Below are positions 10,853-23,283 of a stretch of DNA of 64,000 nucleotides, one piece after another. The position numbers and the translations under genes are program-made. The stretch comes from Bufo bufo. Its lineage: Eukaryota > Chordata > Amphibia > Anura > Bufonidae. The DNA lies in the NCBI RefSeq assembly GCF_905171765.1, contig NC_053390.1, positions 329,628,294-329,692,293 on the forward strand, read 5' to 3'. Position 1 is the stretch's first letter. Every line of letters starts with the position of its first letter. Under the pieces are notes generated by a model. It was given only the letters and a program-made list of their open reading frames with translations, had not been told where the DNA came from and made no database searches.

Positions 10853-12212
10853 TGCATGGTGCAAATGGCTCTAAGTTTTGGTGCAAATTGTTAATGAATA
10901 TGTCGATCAGCAAACAAGACACTAGTTAAAATGTGGCAAAATAGGCACAAATACGATTATACATTTATGACACCTAGTATTTTACTCAACAAGGGTTTAC
11001 AACAACGTTGAGTTTCTTTTAGCTCATAATGAATTTCTTAGACTGAATACATTGGTAGAAAATCCTCATCTGCGAGATCTAAGGATCAGGTTGACACAGA
11101 TTTTTAGCTTCTGGATGTAAACAATTATGGAAATTAAAATATAAAGTATAATGGAAAATTCTGTAACTTTTTCTTATAGAATTTATAAGCTATGTTCACA
11201 CATGAGTGGACCTCTCAATAAAGAATTTGTAGTCGAGGGCATAAAGTAATTGCTGCTTATGAAATGCATAATATGTTTTAATAAAAAAAAATAAAGATTT
11301 GTTCCTTTTTGGGAATATTTGGGCTGTTTCAACCTGAAGGAATACATTTACTTGAGCAGGAAATCTGATATAGGGAACATATTGGTAGTACACTGCCCTA
11401 GAATAGATTTCTTTGACCTTGACACATGACAAAGGATTGATTTACCAAATCTAGATCTAGGTCGTACTACTATTATTTATCTATACCAGGACATGGTGAC
11501 CCTGTACCCTGCATCTCTGCTAGATTTTTATCCTTTGGGATTTAGTGAGCATTTCAGGGCATGTAGTCCATGTACATGGAATCCTATGGGCTACCCATCC
11601 CAGAAATTATCTTTAAAAATGTCCAAACAAGATATCCTATAATGTTAAAAGCAAAGATATTTAATATAATAAAAATATGTCTTAATTTAATATACTGTGG
11701 TGCAAAGAGTTTACAACATAGATATGAGCAGAAATGCGTATGCCCAGTGGGCTTGTAAAACCTGTACTCAAAATACCTATACCTACTAAGAGCACCTAGC
11801 CGCACATCCTAATGGGGTATTCCTATCTCATAAAGTCATGCTTTATAGTTCAGAAAATCAGCAAAGACAATACTATTCAGAAGAAACAGCGAGGGCAACT
11901 TACATTCCGCACAAGTTGCTCTGCTGCCCTGCTGCATGTTGGGATTCTTTTAACAACAGAACATTTGAGAACTGCTGACCATGCAAATGTATAATTCTCA
12001 TTCAAAGAGGAAAATCCAGTGAGAGTGGTCTTCTAATATTTCATAGATAAAACCAAAAAGATCACTGTGTGATTCTGAACCATAAGTTATTTTCAGAATA
12101 AATGGGCTCTACAAGAGAACTTATAAGCCGTTGGTACTGATAAGGGGTTTCAGTTAATGGAAATCAGACACAACTTTCTAATAAAACTGAACCTCATTTA
12201 AATAGTCTTTGC
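10853..12212. other. Unassigned AT-rich interval
   Basis: No element ends, coding motifs or tandem repeats are recognised. Open frames here are short and lack any familiar pattern. Confidence 0.3.
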
Positions 12213-12459
12213 TAAGGCTAGTTTCATATCTGCAGCACTGAGATCCGGCTGCCTGATCTGATAGAGAATGCTGGGAATCGACTGGACACAATCCACAGCA
12301 TGCAGCGGTTTGTGTTTGGTCGATTCTCCGCATTTTTGCCGAAATGCAGCCGGTTCTCCACCAGACCTTATTATACTTAATGGGGCCAGGGGACGCTCTG
12401 TTTGCATACAAAAGTGCCAGATCTAGGGAATTCACACCTCAGATGTGACACTAGCCTTA
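12213..12459. mobile_element. Foldback MITE, TAAGGCTAG termini
   Basis: The left end taaggctagtttcatatctg pairs with the right end, whose complement is taaggctagtgtcacatctg. Size is 247 bp and it is non-coding. The termini resemble those of the larger foldback at 61704-62073, so both probably belong to one family. Confidence 0.7.
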
Positions 12460-13282
12460 AAGTGTTGTATCAAACTTTTCATTCATTTTGTAAAGCCTAT
12501 TCATTCTGGATATAAGTGATGAACTGAGATCTCAGATAAGGCAGTCTAAGTGACTGTGTTGGGGCCTTTGGAAAGATGAGACCTAGCATCGGTTTGCCAT
12601 ATTCCTCTTGCTACTACATGGCTTGTGCAGGACTCCTTATTCCAGAGAAACTGCATTGTTACAAAATCAGTTGGGTGGGAATGTCTCAATCATGGAAGGA
12701 GCATCTAGGAAGGATGAACATCAATACCTTCTAACCTGGGTGCCAAAATCAGTTCTATGTAAACCACTGATCACAAGCTTCACCAATGTGATCATACGTT
12801 TCTGAAGTTCATTTTAACTTTAGTTTCCCTTTAAAGTACCTACAATGGAGGCACTGTATTAAATGAATTAGAAGCAATCCTAAAATTTAATATTAAGGGC
12901 CTGCCACATCAGTGTGCAATCATAAAAAGTGACTATGCAAGAAGTCTTTGCCGTCATCATGAGAAAATAAACATAGCATAGTGAAGACGAGACTAACCTA
13001 TTGATGGACACTGATAAGTATCTTGGACTGCTGAGTGAAAATAACAAGGACTCTGTAATTACATTTCTTTTTACCCGTTATCTAACCTCTGTAAAGATTG
13101 AAATCTCTCTATGTATTGATAGGCACGGGACCTCTGTCATATTGTTTTCTCTTTCTAAAGTTATTCTGATATTCCTTATCCTTACAAAAATAATACTCTT
13201 CAAAGAAAGAGAGCATTAACAAAAAACACTTATCTAGCCATTGCTGCAATTTGTCTGCATCTGCATAAAGTTACAAGTTATC
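12460..13282. other. Unassigned, with a single T2-like end near 12823-12834
   Basis: GTTTCCCTTTAA at 12823-12834 resembles a T2 right end but has no partner. Nothing else is recognised. Confidence 0.3.
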
Positions 13283-13615
13283 CTCTACTCCCCTAACTGA
13301 TTGATTGGGGTCTAACTGCTAGGACCCCCACAATCCCGAGAACTTGGGTTTCCATCCCATTGTCCTGATGGAGCAGGAGGCCACACATATGGCCTATCAT
13401 TCCATTTCTTCTCTATGGGAGCTCCAGAAATAGCTAAGCACTGTACTTGACTGTCTCCAGCATTTCCATAGAGAATGAATATAGCAGCAGGGAGCATGTG
13501 AAGCCTGCTGCTCCAGCAGGACGGGGAATTGGACCCTCTCCTGATTGGTAGGGATCCCAGCAGTCGAACCCTCAGCAATGAGTTAGTTATCCCCTATTCT
13601 AGGAATAGGGGATAA
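13283..13615. repeat. Interspersed repeat shared with 35190-35330
   Basis: The stretch gattggggtctaactgctag ... atcccgagaac recurs in diverged form at 35196-35246 (ggtccaactgctgggatccc ... atcccgagaac). Both copies continue with a similar tctctat...gaaatag stretch. The right edge here ends in a local palindrome (tatcccctattc / gaataggggata). The family is unknown to me; a T2-type origin is likely because the 35143 copy begins TTAAAGGGG. Confidence 0.55.
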
Positions 13616-15944
13616 CTTGAAAACTTGCCACAACCTCTCTAATGAACTTATTATGTTGTCACAGCATGATATATTATTATAGAACTTTATTTTAACTTTT
13701 AAATGTCAAACTAAAATATTTCACACACAGACAACATGGAAAGATTTGGCACTAGGCTATGAATAATACTATGTGTCAGTTGAAATGAATGTAATAGAAA
13801 TTTTTAAAGGATTCTGCACCTAATATATTTTTACTAAATATGTTTAACTCAGCAGTAATACATTGTAAAAGTTAAGTCCTGCCAAACCTTTTTGACTCTT
13901 ATGTGGTTATTTGCCTACATGAGGAATTGGGGTCAGACTGGTTTCATGGAATGTGGTTCTAGGTAACCTATCACAAAGACTGAGGTTGGCACTTCTAGAT
14001 GGTAGGGAATGCTCAAAACCACATTGGCACTGTGCTGATTGCAGAGAAGGTGAAGAAGCAGCCTGGCTGCAGCCATGACACACATCCTAAAGGTTGCCCA
14101 CACGCAGTTGTCAAACTTGCCCAATACATTGCTCCTGCAGGACATATGATGTTGTGAGAAGTGCCTGGCAATGGCATTAAAAACACATGCACACATGTGT
14201 ATGGGGAGGTCAGGAAGAATAGATGTAGAGGCAAATGTGTGTTATGAATGAGCCCCTTTAATTTAAGGAGTCTGTTACATATACTAACAAAAGTAATATA
14301 ATTATTTATTAGTGCAATTGTAACTGTTACATGGACCCACATAGTGCTGTTTGGGGTGAGATTAGGCATAAAACACTTTTCTGCAGTAACCTAGTCTGAA
14401 GCACCAATAATACTTCATTTGTGCTTTCCACTGTCTTGAAATACCTCTGTTGGGGGCATTTCTGACATTTTGTGACTTGACTATTTTGCAGTGCTCACTA
14501 ATGGACAGAGGGGCACATAAGCATATGAAAATTCCTTAATTTTCCCCTTGCTTAATGAGCACTTGAAACCATTGATTAGTGAGTACAATAGTTTGTACAA
14601 TGTTACTTGCTAATCCTTTAAGTTTACTTCCAAACAGAAAATAGCTGCTGACTTTTTAAACTGCTTTCTACAGATGTAAGTTACAGGATTGATGTACCTG
14701 GTACATGGCAAGCTCCAATGCAAGCTGTATTACACGTGCATTCTGGAAGAACTGCAGCACTTTTTATTGCATGTGTTTTTATAAATCTCTTAGAATTTTT
14801 AATCACTTATGGTTTTGTTTTAAGAGAAGAAAGTTCCTACTAGTTGCACTTTCTTTTTATGCTTTTACAAAACACTTACTGCGGCTGCAGATCATGATGC
14901 CAATTCAGTATCTGTCTATGGATGAAAGGTGGAAACAGCCTCAGCACAGTAGTAGAATGGTTAACAGAGCCAAACATAGCAAAATGCACAAAACAAAAAC
15001 ATAATAGAAAGAACATAAAACTATATATTAAAAATAAAAAATAAAACACACATCTTAGTTTCTGTGTCCATCTGACACAAGATGCACTTTTAAAATTCCA
15101 TTTATTAGAGGACATAAAACAAATAATTTATTTCAAGGCTTAGATTCATATTTGCTTACAAAAGAGAGAGAGTAATAATGAATTATTCAGTGTGGGAAGC
15201 ATCCTAATATTATCTGAAATGTTAGTCTACCTCAGGGTTATTTTGTTACATGAAACTGTTGTAATCCATCAAGGCACAAGTGGGGTTAGTCTTAATTTAG
15301 TTTTAGTTTATGTACATGACCTGTACAACAAAAGTTCACCAAATACTACCTCAGGTCAAGAATGACTGGTTAGAGGCAGCTTATGTTTCACAATTAAAAG
15401 CACATAGGGTAGTTCATTCCCATGCTGTACTAGGTCAGTGAACTACTGAAGTCCCTCTCTGTCTCTTGTTTATGTCACCTACCCATCCAAGGGGACCGAA
15501 TGAAACAAAACAAAACCTAAAAGAAACAAAATAAACAGTTGAGAAGACATGATAAAAACAAAACCAAAACAAAATCAAATTATACAAGAAAACAACTAAA
15601 AAGTAAAGTGAAAAGACACAATGTAAAGGAAATGGAAACATTTCAACTTATAACAAAGTTACACTAAAATAAAGATGAAAAAAATTCTGGGTAAGCGGGT
15701 CCTTTTTGATGAAATGTGTGAAACATAAAACAAATATTTCATTATTTTGGTAAAAGATATAATTGAATTATGAAGTCATCAGCTCAATTTCTAGATATTA
15801 TCACTGTTGTAAGATTTCCCATGACATTTAGCAGAAGTCATCATAAAGAATTGCATATTGATAGGCTAGAAAACAATGGATGGATGAAAAAGGGACACAA
15901 TGTAATTTTTTATTATCCCCTGATCATTTGCATCCTGGAAGGGC
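13616..15944. other. Unassigned AT-rich interval, 2.3 kb
   Basis: I see no repeat termini or protein domains. The 15440-15650 part is strongly strand-biased (A/C-rich plus strand), which accounts for the phenylalanine-rich open frame on the minus strand. Confidence 0.3.
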
Positions 15945-16394
15945 CTAAAGGCTATGTACACCTTTGGGGGCATTTTTTTAAATTATTTCATTGTACTAAT
16001 TTTGAACTGAAAATGTATTAAAAATATGGATCTCTTTTTTTTTCTGTATAGAGCTGACATGCTGTAGTAGCAGCCCCTGAATTTTCTCACTTTCCATCAG
16101 CCAGCTAATCTGATGGGCTCCTTATCTCATCTCTCTGACATTATAAACACTCATTATAGCTTAGTTCTCATCTTACTGATAAGAATGTGACCTCTCAGTA
16201 ATTTAGAGATAAGGTTAGATGACTGGCACAAAGTGAAAGTACCAGTCACATAGCTAGAAAAAACAGTTAACCCTTTGTGACAGACAGACTCAATATTTTT
16301 TAATAAAGACCAGTTGAAAAAAAGATTTTTAGCCCAAAATAAGTAAAATGTAGTTATGAAAAAAATTGCCTCTGAAAGTGTACATAGCCTTTAA
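15945..16394. mobile_element. T2-type foldback MITE, 450 bp
   Basis: The left end ctaaaggctatgtacacc (15945, first base changed from TTAA) mirrors the right end, whose complement is ttaaaggctatgtacac. The next 40 bases of the arms also pair (ggcatttttttaaattattt against ggcaatttttttcataacta). No coding capacity. Confidence 0.75.
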
Positions 16395-16728
16395 CTATAT
16401 AACACTTACTAATTGAATATATCTTATAGGACCACCTAAAATTATGTATGCCCCATATTTCACCATATGCTCATTGATCCCATTAAATTGTTTAGCCATA
16501 CTTATGTGCTAATGAAATAATTACATGGTGGGTACCTAGTGAAATAAATGAATCATCTGTGTAATGCAAAGATGTGATGGATCCACCTGATAGGAGACTC
16601 CCATTTTGTAGCTCCTATCTTCTTCAGCTACATGATGGAAATCCCAAATGAGCCCACCCAAACCATAAGACCCCTTTAAAAAAAGAAACTTTATTAGACA
16701 ATACAGCTTTGACAATACTGTCTTTATC
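16395..16728. other. Unassigned interval
   Basis: A lone gacccctttaa at 16670-16680 may be a T2 end. Nothing else is recognised. Confidence 0.3.
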
Positions 16729-16730
16729 TA

Positions 16731-18336
16731 CAGTGGATATGAAAAGTCTACCCCTGTTAAAATGTGAGGTTTCTGTGATGCAAAAAAAATGAGACAAAGA
16801 TAAATCATTTCAGAACTTTTTCCACCTTTAATGTGACCTATCAACTGTACAACTCACTTGAAAAACAAACAAATCTTTTAGGTGGAGGGAAGAAAAAAAA
16901 CCTAAAATAATGTGTTTGCATAAGTGTGCACACCCTCTTATAGCTGGTGATGTAGCTGTGCTCAGAATTAAGCAATCACATTAAAAATTAGATTAAATAG
17001 GAGTCAGCATACACCTGCCATCATTTAAAGTGCCTCTGATTAACCCCAAATAAAGTTCAGCTGCTCTAGTTGGTCTTTCCTGAAATCTTCTTAGTTGCAT
17101 CCCACAGCAAAGGCCATGGTCCACAGAGAGCTTCCAAAGCATCATAGAGATCTCATTGCTAAAAGGTATCATCAGGAGAAGGGTACAAAAGAGTTTCCAA
17201 GGCATTAGATATACCATGGAACACAGTGAAGACACTCATCATCAAGTGGAGAAAATATGGCACAACAGTGACATTACCAAGAACTGGACGTCCCTCCAAA
17301 ATTTATGAAAAGACGAGAAGAAAACTGGTCTGGGAGGCTACCAAGAGGCCTACAGAAGCATTAAAGGAGCTGCAGGAATATCTGGCAAGTACTGGCTGTG
17401 TGGTACATGTGACAACAATCTCCTGTATTCTTCATATGTCTGGGCTATGGGGTAGAGGGGCAAGACGAAAGCCTTTTCTTACGAAGAAAAACATCCAAGC
17501 CAGCCTACATTTTGCAAAAACACATCTGAAGTCTCCCAAAAGCATGTGGGAAAAGGTGTTCTGGTCTGATGAAACCAAGGTTGAACTTTTTGGGCATAAT
17601 TTTAAAAGATATGTTTGGCGCAAAAACAACACTGCACATTACCAAAAGAACACCATACCCACAGTGAAGCATGGTGGTGGCAGCATTATGCTTTGGGGCT
17701 GTTTTTCTTCAGCTAGAACTGGGGCCATAGTTAAGCTAGAGGGAATTATGAACAGTTCCAAATACCAGTCAATATTGGCACAATAGAAAGCTGAACATGA
17801 AGAAGAACTTCATCTTTCAGCATGAAAACAACCCAAAGTATACATCCAAATCAACAAAGGAATGGCTTCACCAGAAGAAGATTAAAGTTTTGGAATGGCC
17901 CAGCCAGAGCTCAGACCTGAATCCGGTTGAAAATCTGTGGGGTGATCTGAAGAGGGCTGTGCACAGGAGATGCCCTCGCAATCTGACAGATTTTGAGTGT
18001 TTTTGCAAAGAAGAGTGGGCAGATCTTGCCACGTCAAAATGTGCCATTCTGATAGACTCATACCCAAAAAGACTGAGTGCTGTAATAAAATCAAAAGGTG
18101 CTTTAACAAAGTATTAGTTTAAGGGTGTGCACACTTATGCAACCATATTATTTTATTTTTATATTTTTTCTTCCCTCTACCTAAAATATTTCAGTTTGTT
18201 TTTCAATTGAGTTGTACAGTTTATAGGTCACATTAAAGGTGGAAAAAGTTCTGAAATGATTTATCTTTGTCTCATTTTTTTACATCACAGAAACCTGACA
18301 TTTTAACAGGGGTGTGTAGACTTTTTATATCCACTG
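16731..18336 (+). mobile_element. Complete but inactive Tc1-like transposon, 1,606 bp
   Basis: The element is bounded by TA dinucleotides (16729-16730 and 18337-18338), the standard Tc1/mariner target duplication. Terminal inverted repeats of about 210 bp begin CAGTGGATATGAAAAGTC on the left and pair with the right end over tcatttcagaactttttcca and gtgtgcacaccct. Total length is normal for the family. The transposase gene on the plus strand is broken (see the next entry). Confidence 0.95.
17113..18117 (+). pseudogene. Tc1-like DD34E transposase, degenerate
   Basis: The gene would encode the DNA-binding and catalytic protein that cuts and pastes the element. From an ATG at 17113 the helix-turn-helix region is readable but hits a stop near 17206. 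An open frame from 17226 to 17786 holds WRKYGTTVTLPRTGRPSK (the linker after the second helix-turn-helix) and WSDETKVELFG, with the first catalytic aspartate, then GGGSIMLWGCFS. After a stop and frame change at about 17786, 17797-18117 holds QHENNPKYTSK and SSDLNPVENLWGDLK. The second catalytic aspartate position reads glutamate (ordinary members have HDNDPKHT), and the third residue (E of VENLW) is kept. At least two disruptions plus the active-site change make it inactive. Confidence 0.93.
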
Positions 18337-18481
18337 TAAATCATATATACAGTAGTGAATTTCCCTTAACAAGGAAACACAAAAAAATAAGTAATATGAA
18401 TAGGTGACAACCAACTCTATACGTAAAATTGATGAAAGTCATGCCTGTCTATGATGAGTGTACCAATTTATTCACCATAAT

Positions 18482-18977
18482 CTAATGGGGTTGGCTACTC
18501 TCAGCTACATATGACCAATGTGTATGTAAGATGACTATATGGTATTTACTAATATAGCCTTTGATGATATTCTGTGCCATTTGACAAATTTCATAAGCAA
18601 TGTCCCCTTGTTGGGAAAATCTTCTGTGCTGTTCACACAGAGGTCCTGTCCATATGATGGCCGATGATGGAGGGTCATGTGATTAGACACATCTCTTGGC
18701 CTCCTCCAGCCACTAGACTCCCAACGGTGCAAATACAGATGGCAGCTGCAGTGCATTTGATTGGAGGAGACATCACATGGAGGTGACTCCATCAGCAGCC
18801 ATTTTATGGACAAGACCTATGTGTGGAAAGCACAAAAGTCTTGGCAAACAAGGGGGCGCACCTTTTAAAATATTGAAAATGGCACAAGATATTTATAAAG
18901 GATATATTAGTAAGTGCATGTAATCATCTTACAAACACATTGATCAACGGTAACCAGAAAGTGGCCAACTCCTTTAA
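18482..18977. mobile_element. T2-type foldback MITE, 496 bp
   Basis: The left arm ggggttggctactctcagct ... caatgtgtatgtaagatga pairs with the right arm, whose complement reads ggagttggccactttctgg ... caatgtgtttgtaagatga; pairing continues through tttactaatatagcc. The right end is cctttaa; the left end has drifted to ctaatgggg. Arms are about 120 bp. Non-coding. Confidence 0.78.
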
Positions 18978-19629
18978 TTAAATATGTTTTTCCTATGAAC
19001 AAATAAAATATCTTACATGTTCCTGCACATGAAGAAGCTGAAGCAATCAGATAAATTCCTATAAATGATTCTGATGTGTAGCATTTGTTTATGTCTCTGC
19101 CATTTGCCAAGCTATAGCTGCAAGGGAAGACCTCACTGACTTCACAAAAGTGCTCCAGCAGCCAAGGCAGCTCAATGTGAGATTATTCCACTTGCTGCTC
19201 CTCAGACTTAATAGAACAGGCTCTGGAGGAGTTGTAGTGAAAACACAGTACATTTCTCATCATTGTGATCTTGGGCTATGCAAGATCACAGTAGTCTATT
19301 AGTAGTCTATTAGTTACAGTCCATAGGAACACACAAACTCCAAGCATGTGCTGTGAACCAGTCCCAATGGCCAGTAATAGTGATACGTTTTTCCAATACA
19401 AGTACTCCTAGAGGACGGCTGTCTTGAATAGGAACACACAGAGCAGAGTTAATTTTATGTAACTTAATGAGACAAAATATCAGGAAGGTAGAAAGAAGAA
19501 AATGGCATAACTGTACCTTTATCAGCACCCTTACTATTAAAAACTGTCACATGCTCAAAGTCTTAGTGACCCCCCCCATAGATTTCAGGATTTTTTTTGT
19601 GTGTAACATTCTAAGGCTACCTCTACACC
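18978..19629. other. Unassigned interval
   Basis: A short duplicated motif (agtctattagtagtctattag near 19291) is the only local repeat seen. No gene or element end is recognised. Confidence 0.3.
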
Positions 19630-19900
19630 TGGAGGCTCGGACTGGCCCACAGGGCAACAAGTGAATCCCCTGGTGGGCCCCTGAGCAAGGTGGGCTCCTA
19701 GTCCCCCACCCCCTGCACAGGTGGCACATGGCACAGTAGACTGACAAATAGATAGGTTGGCAAAGATGCTATACAGTATATTTACTATGTTCATATAAAA
19801 AACTGGGTAGTGTGGACAGGTAATATATACATATAACTCTACAGTGGGCCCCCAGATTGAATTTTACTGGTAGTCCCTTGGCACCCCAGTCTGACACTGT
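19630..19900. mobile_element. hAT-like remnant (GTCGGACTGGCC family)
   Basis: The left edge aggctcggactggcccac and right edge ccccagtctgacactgta form an imperfect inverted pair, and gggcccc-rich stretches lie between them. The structure matches the tip at 4589. No clean target duplication was found. Confidence 0.5.
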
Positions 19901-20608
19901 ACACCTGTATCCAGTAGTCTGTTCTGGTAGAGAAGCAGACTACCAGAATGACTATACCCAGTATAGATGGACAGCGCTGGGGCCCACTAGATCCAGCAGG
20001 TTTCTGGAAAGAATGCTTGTTTTCCTCTGGAAAAATCTGCATTATAGTCCTTCCTATGGCACCCGCTCCTATCTCTACAATGGGCCCCCAAAATGAATGG
20101 AAAGCACATGACACATAAATGTCCGCTTCTCCATTCTCTACTGTGGGACTTCCAAGCAATATGCCATAAATGTGAAGCTTGCTTGCTGTTACTACCTCAA
20201 TACATTGTTGCACCTATGAATCTTAAACCATATGCACACTTCAGGTGTAAGCTGTTTAAAGGGCGGATACAGAATTCCTTCACTCTTAGACAATGACTGT
20301 AGCTTATAATGATCAGCCAACAAAAACAAAAAGTCATAACTAATCAATGTAGGAAGGAATAACATTCCAGACACGCTGTTTAAGGTGCAAGTTCAGATCT
20401 GTCAAGAGTCTATGCTTCCTGGGAAACAGAAGATGCAATATTTCTGATGATAAAATTACATCTGACAAGGAACACATGAAGTGAAAATGTTGTATGAAAA
20501 CTCTTTGCTTTAATTATGTAACTATCCTTTATAATGCAGCATTAGACTTTCATCTTCTTTTGTTTAGACCAACCTCTACAGTTGATTATTAGCTTTGTGA
20601 TCAAACAG
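19901..20608. other. Unassigned interval
   Basis: Includes a TTTAAAGGGCGG string at 20255 that could be a T2 end, without a partner. No coding region is recognised. Confidence 0.3.
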
Positions 20609-20816
20609 TACAGTCATGACCAAAAGTTTTGAGACTGATACAAATTTAGGTTTTCACAAAGTTTGCTGCTTCAGTGTTTTAGATCTTTTTTTCATATGTT
20701 TCTAGGGTATAATGAAGTACAATTATAAGCATTTCACGTTTTTTTTTTTTACTTTTATTGACCAGTACATCAATATATCCACAGTTGACCGTTCTTTTTC
20801 AAGACTTCTGCAATTC

Positions 20817-22172
20817 ACCCGTGTAAGCTGGATATCCGTTTCTGGGCCAAATCCTGATGGCATCCCATTATTGCCTACTCAGTGCTTGATGTTTATCACA
20901 ATTTCTGTGTTTCTCTTTGTCCACCCACTTCTTGAGGATTGACCACCGGTTCTTAATGGGGTCGAGATTTTAGGAATTTTGTGGCTACGGACCCAAAATC
21001 TAAATGTGTTGCTCACTGAGCCACTTAGTGATAATTTTTGCCTTGTGACACGGTGCTTCATCATGCTGGAAAAAGCACTGTTCATCACCAAATTGCTCCT
21101 GGATCATTGGGAGAAGTTAATTTTGGAGGATGTTTTGATACCATTCATTATTCATGACAATTTGAAGCAACTACATAACTTTATTGTTGCCATTACACAG
21201 GACTCCTGGTAGCATTTAAATTTTCTTCTCCGGACAATAATTTTCCCAGATGACTCAAACGGTCTGAAGGGGGCATCATCAAGGAAAATAAATTCACCCC
21301 AGTCTTCTGAGGACCAATCCCTGTACTTCCTGCAGAATGTCAGTCTGTCCTTGATTTTCTTGGAAAGGAACGGCTTCTTTGCTGACCTTCTTGACACCAG
21401 GCCATCCTCCAACAGCCTTCGCCTCACTGTGCTTGCCAACGGTAAAGCGTCCAGAGACCATTCATGTTTGGGGTTGCTTCTCATCCAAGGGAACACCCGT
21501 GTAAGCTGGATATCCGTTTCTGGGCCAAATCCTGATGGCATCCCATTATTGCCTACTCAGTGCTTGATGTTTATCACAATTTCTGTGTTTCTCTTTGTCC
21601 ACCCACTTCTTGAGGATTGTCCACCGGTTCTTAATGGGGTCGAGATTTTAGGAATTTTGTGGCTACGGACCCAAAATCTAAATGTGTTGCTCACTGAGCC
21701 ACTTAGTGATAATTTTTGCCTTGTGACACGGTGCTTCATCATGCTGGAAAAAGCACTGTTCATCACCAAATTGCTCCTGGATCATTGGGAGAAGTTAATT
21801 TTGGAGGATGTTTTGATACCATTCATTATTCATGACAATTTGAAGCAACTGCATAACTTTATTGTTGCCATTACACAGGACTCCTGGTAGCATTTAAATT
21901 TTCTTCTCCGGACAATAATTTTCCCAGATGACTCAAACGGTCTGAAGGGGGCATCATCAAGGAAAATAAATTCACCCCAGTCTTCTGAGGACCAATCCCT
22001 GTACTTCCTGCAGAATGTCAGTCTGTCCTTGATTTTCTTGGAAAGGAACGGCTTCTTTGCTGACCTTCTTGACACCAGGCCATCCTCCAACAGCCTTTGC
22101 CTCACTGTGCTTGCCAACGGTAAAGCGTCCAGAGACCATTCATGTTTGGGGTTGCTTCTCATCCAAGGGAGT
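20817..22172. repeat. 678-bp near-identical tandem duplication
   Basis: gtgtaagctggatatccg occurs at 20821 and again at 21499, an offset of 678 bp. The two copies run in step to ctcatccaaggga. By eye I count only about three differences (for example ggattgacc/ggattgtcc near 20938 and 21616, ctacat/ctgcat, cttcgcc/ctttgcc). The duplicated segment covers most of the catalytic part of the transposase. Confidence 0.95.
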
Positions 22173-22180
22173 GGGTTCAA
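21152..22180 (-). pseudogene. Tc1-like transposase fragments (minus strand, duplicated)
   Basis: Each copy reads, on the minus strand, RRRLLEDGLVSRRSAKKPFL, then KDRLTFCRKYRDWSSEDWG and FIFLDDAPFRPF (the first catalytic aspartate region), and YQESCVMATIK. In other frames further on come EWYQNILQNQLLPMIQEQFG and a QHDEAPCHKAK block holding the second aspartate. The block that should join these, TIHVWGCFSSKGVGSITIWD, is missing from the minus strand and sits at about 22130-22190 on the plus strand. Frameshifts and stops make the gene dead. Confidence 0.85.
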
Positions 22181-22239
22181 TCACAATTTGGGACCAGGAA
22201 TTATTCATGCAGAACATCAGTAAAGGGAGGAGTTCTTGA

Positions 22240-23283
22240 ATGCTATTTTAATTTGGTATAGATCAGTCCACTGAAGTAATTTGGACATACACACATAGGC
22301 CAGTATTGTAAATAAATATATATATAACCTAGAAAAATACCAGTACAATGGAGGAAGGAATCCTAATATCAAATAACATATTTATTATGTAGTAAATCTG
22401 AATAAGGCATAAAATATAAAAATATAAAAATAGATAAAGTAGATGCATACCTAAGACACTAGGGTCTAGTAAGGTAAGACCACCTTAAATATAAAAATGT
22501 CAGCAAATTCTAGCAGTGGGCAATAACGCAAAGCATGTGTGACATGAATCTAACCAAATCCTCAGCCACAAACTAACAGTATAGTAATAAGTAACTACAC
22601 AGGAGGTATAGGTTTATATGATAGTAGTGGTGTACCAACCAAACCCGGCGCGCAGAAGCTCCAAATCACATTGACTTCAATGCTTCCTCTGGGAGTTCAA
22701 GGTATGCATTTGCTTTTATTTAATTTTTGTATCATACATTTCATACAGATTAATTACACACTAAAGATGTGATTTGATGCCACGATTACTTTATTTATTG
22801 TGTTGGTACTTTTGCTTGGTGATAAATTGGTATAGACAAACATAGGTTGGACAGATTTACTAATCCTGAGTAAGATTTAGACAGTGTAAATTTAGACTAC
22901 TCCAAGTAAACATGGACCAGATTTATCACAGTGGCTGATGGTAAGTTTGGTGCATATGCAGACTGTCTAGTCAAAGATAGTCAGACACATTATTCTAAAG
23001 TTGATCAAAGTGGACGATTTCAAACAAGCAATCGTTTTAGCCGACCACTGACAAACCATTATCATCTGAAAAGAAGTCGGCTGTGTTTAATATTTTTGTC
23101 TGATAGTCAAACGAAAGATCTTTTTTTGAAAGAACATCCCCAGAAAGATCTTTTGTCCCTTTCCCCATTTCATTGAACTTGTATAGACAGTGTGTATGGC
23201 TATGTCTGCGAAAGGAGCATTCACCAGATATCTGGTGGCTCAATTGTTGTTCAACCAACTTCTATGAAATGTCTATACTCACC
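22240..23283. other. Unassigned interval
   Basis: AT-rich, with a short TA-rich run at 22312-22326. No element boundary or domain is recognised. Confidence 0.3.

Larger units (their letters stand above)
20611..22239 (-). mobile_element. Rearranged Tc1-like transposon with tandem duplication
   Basis: The left (3') terminus at 20611 begins CAGTCATGACCAAAAGTTTT after a TA dinucleotide, a common Tc1 end. The transposase runs on the minus strand. A 678-bp segment is present twice in tandem (about 20817-21494 and 21495-22172). The far end shows transposase sequence on the plus strand instead of the expected second terminal repeat, so this copy is scrambled. The right limit is the last recognisable transposase base. 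Confidence 0.85.
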
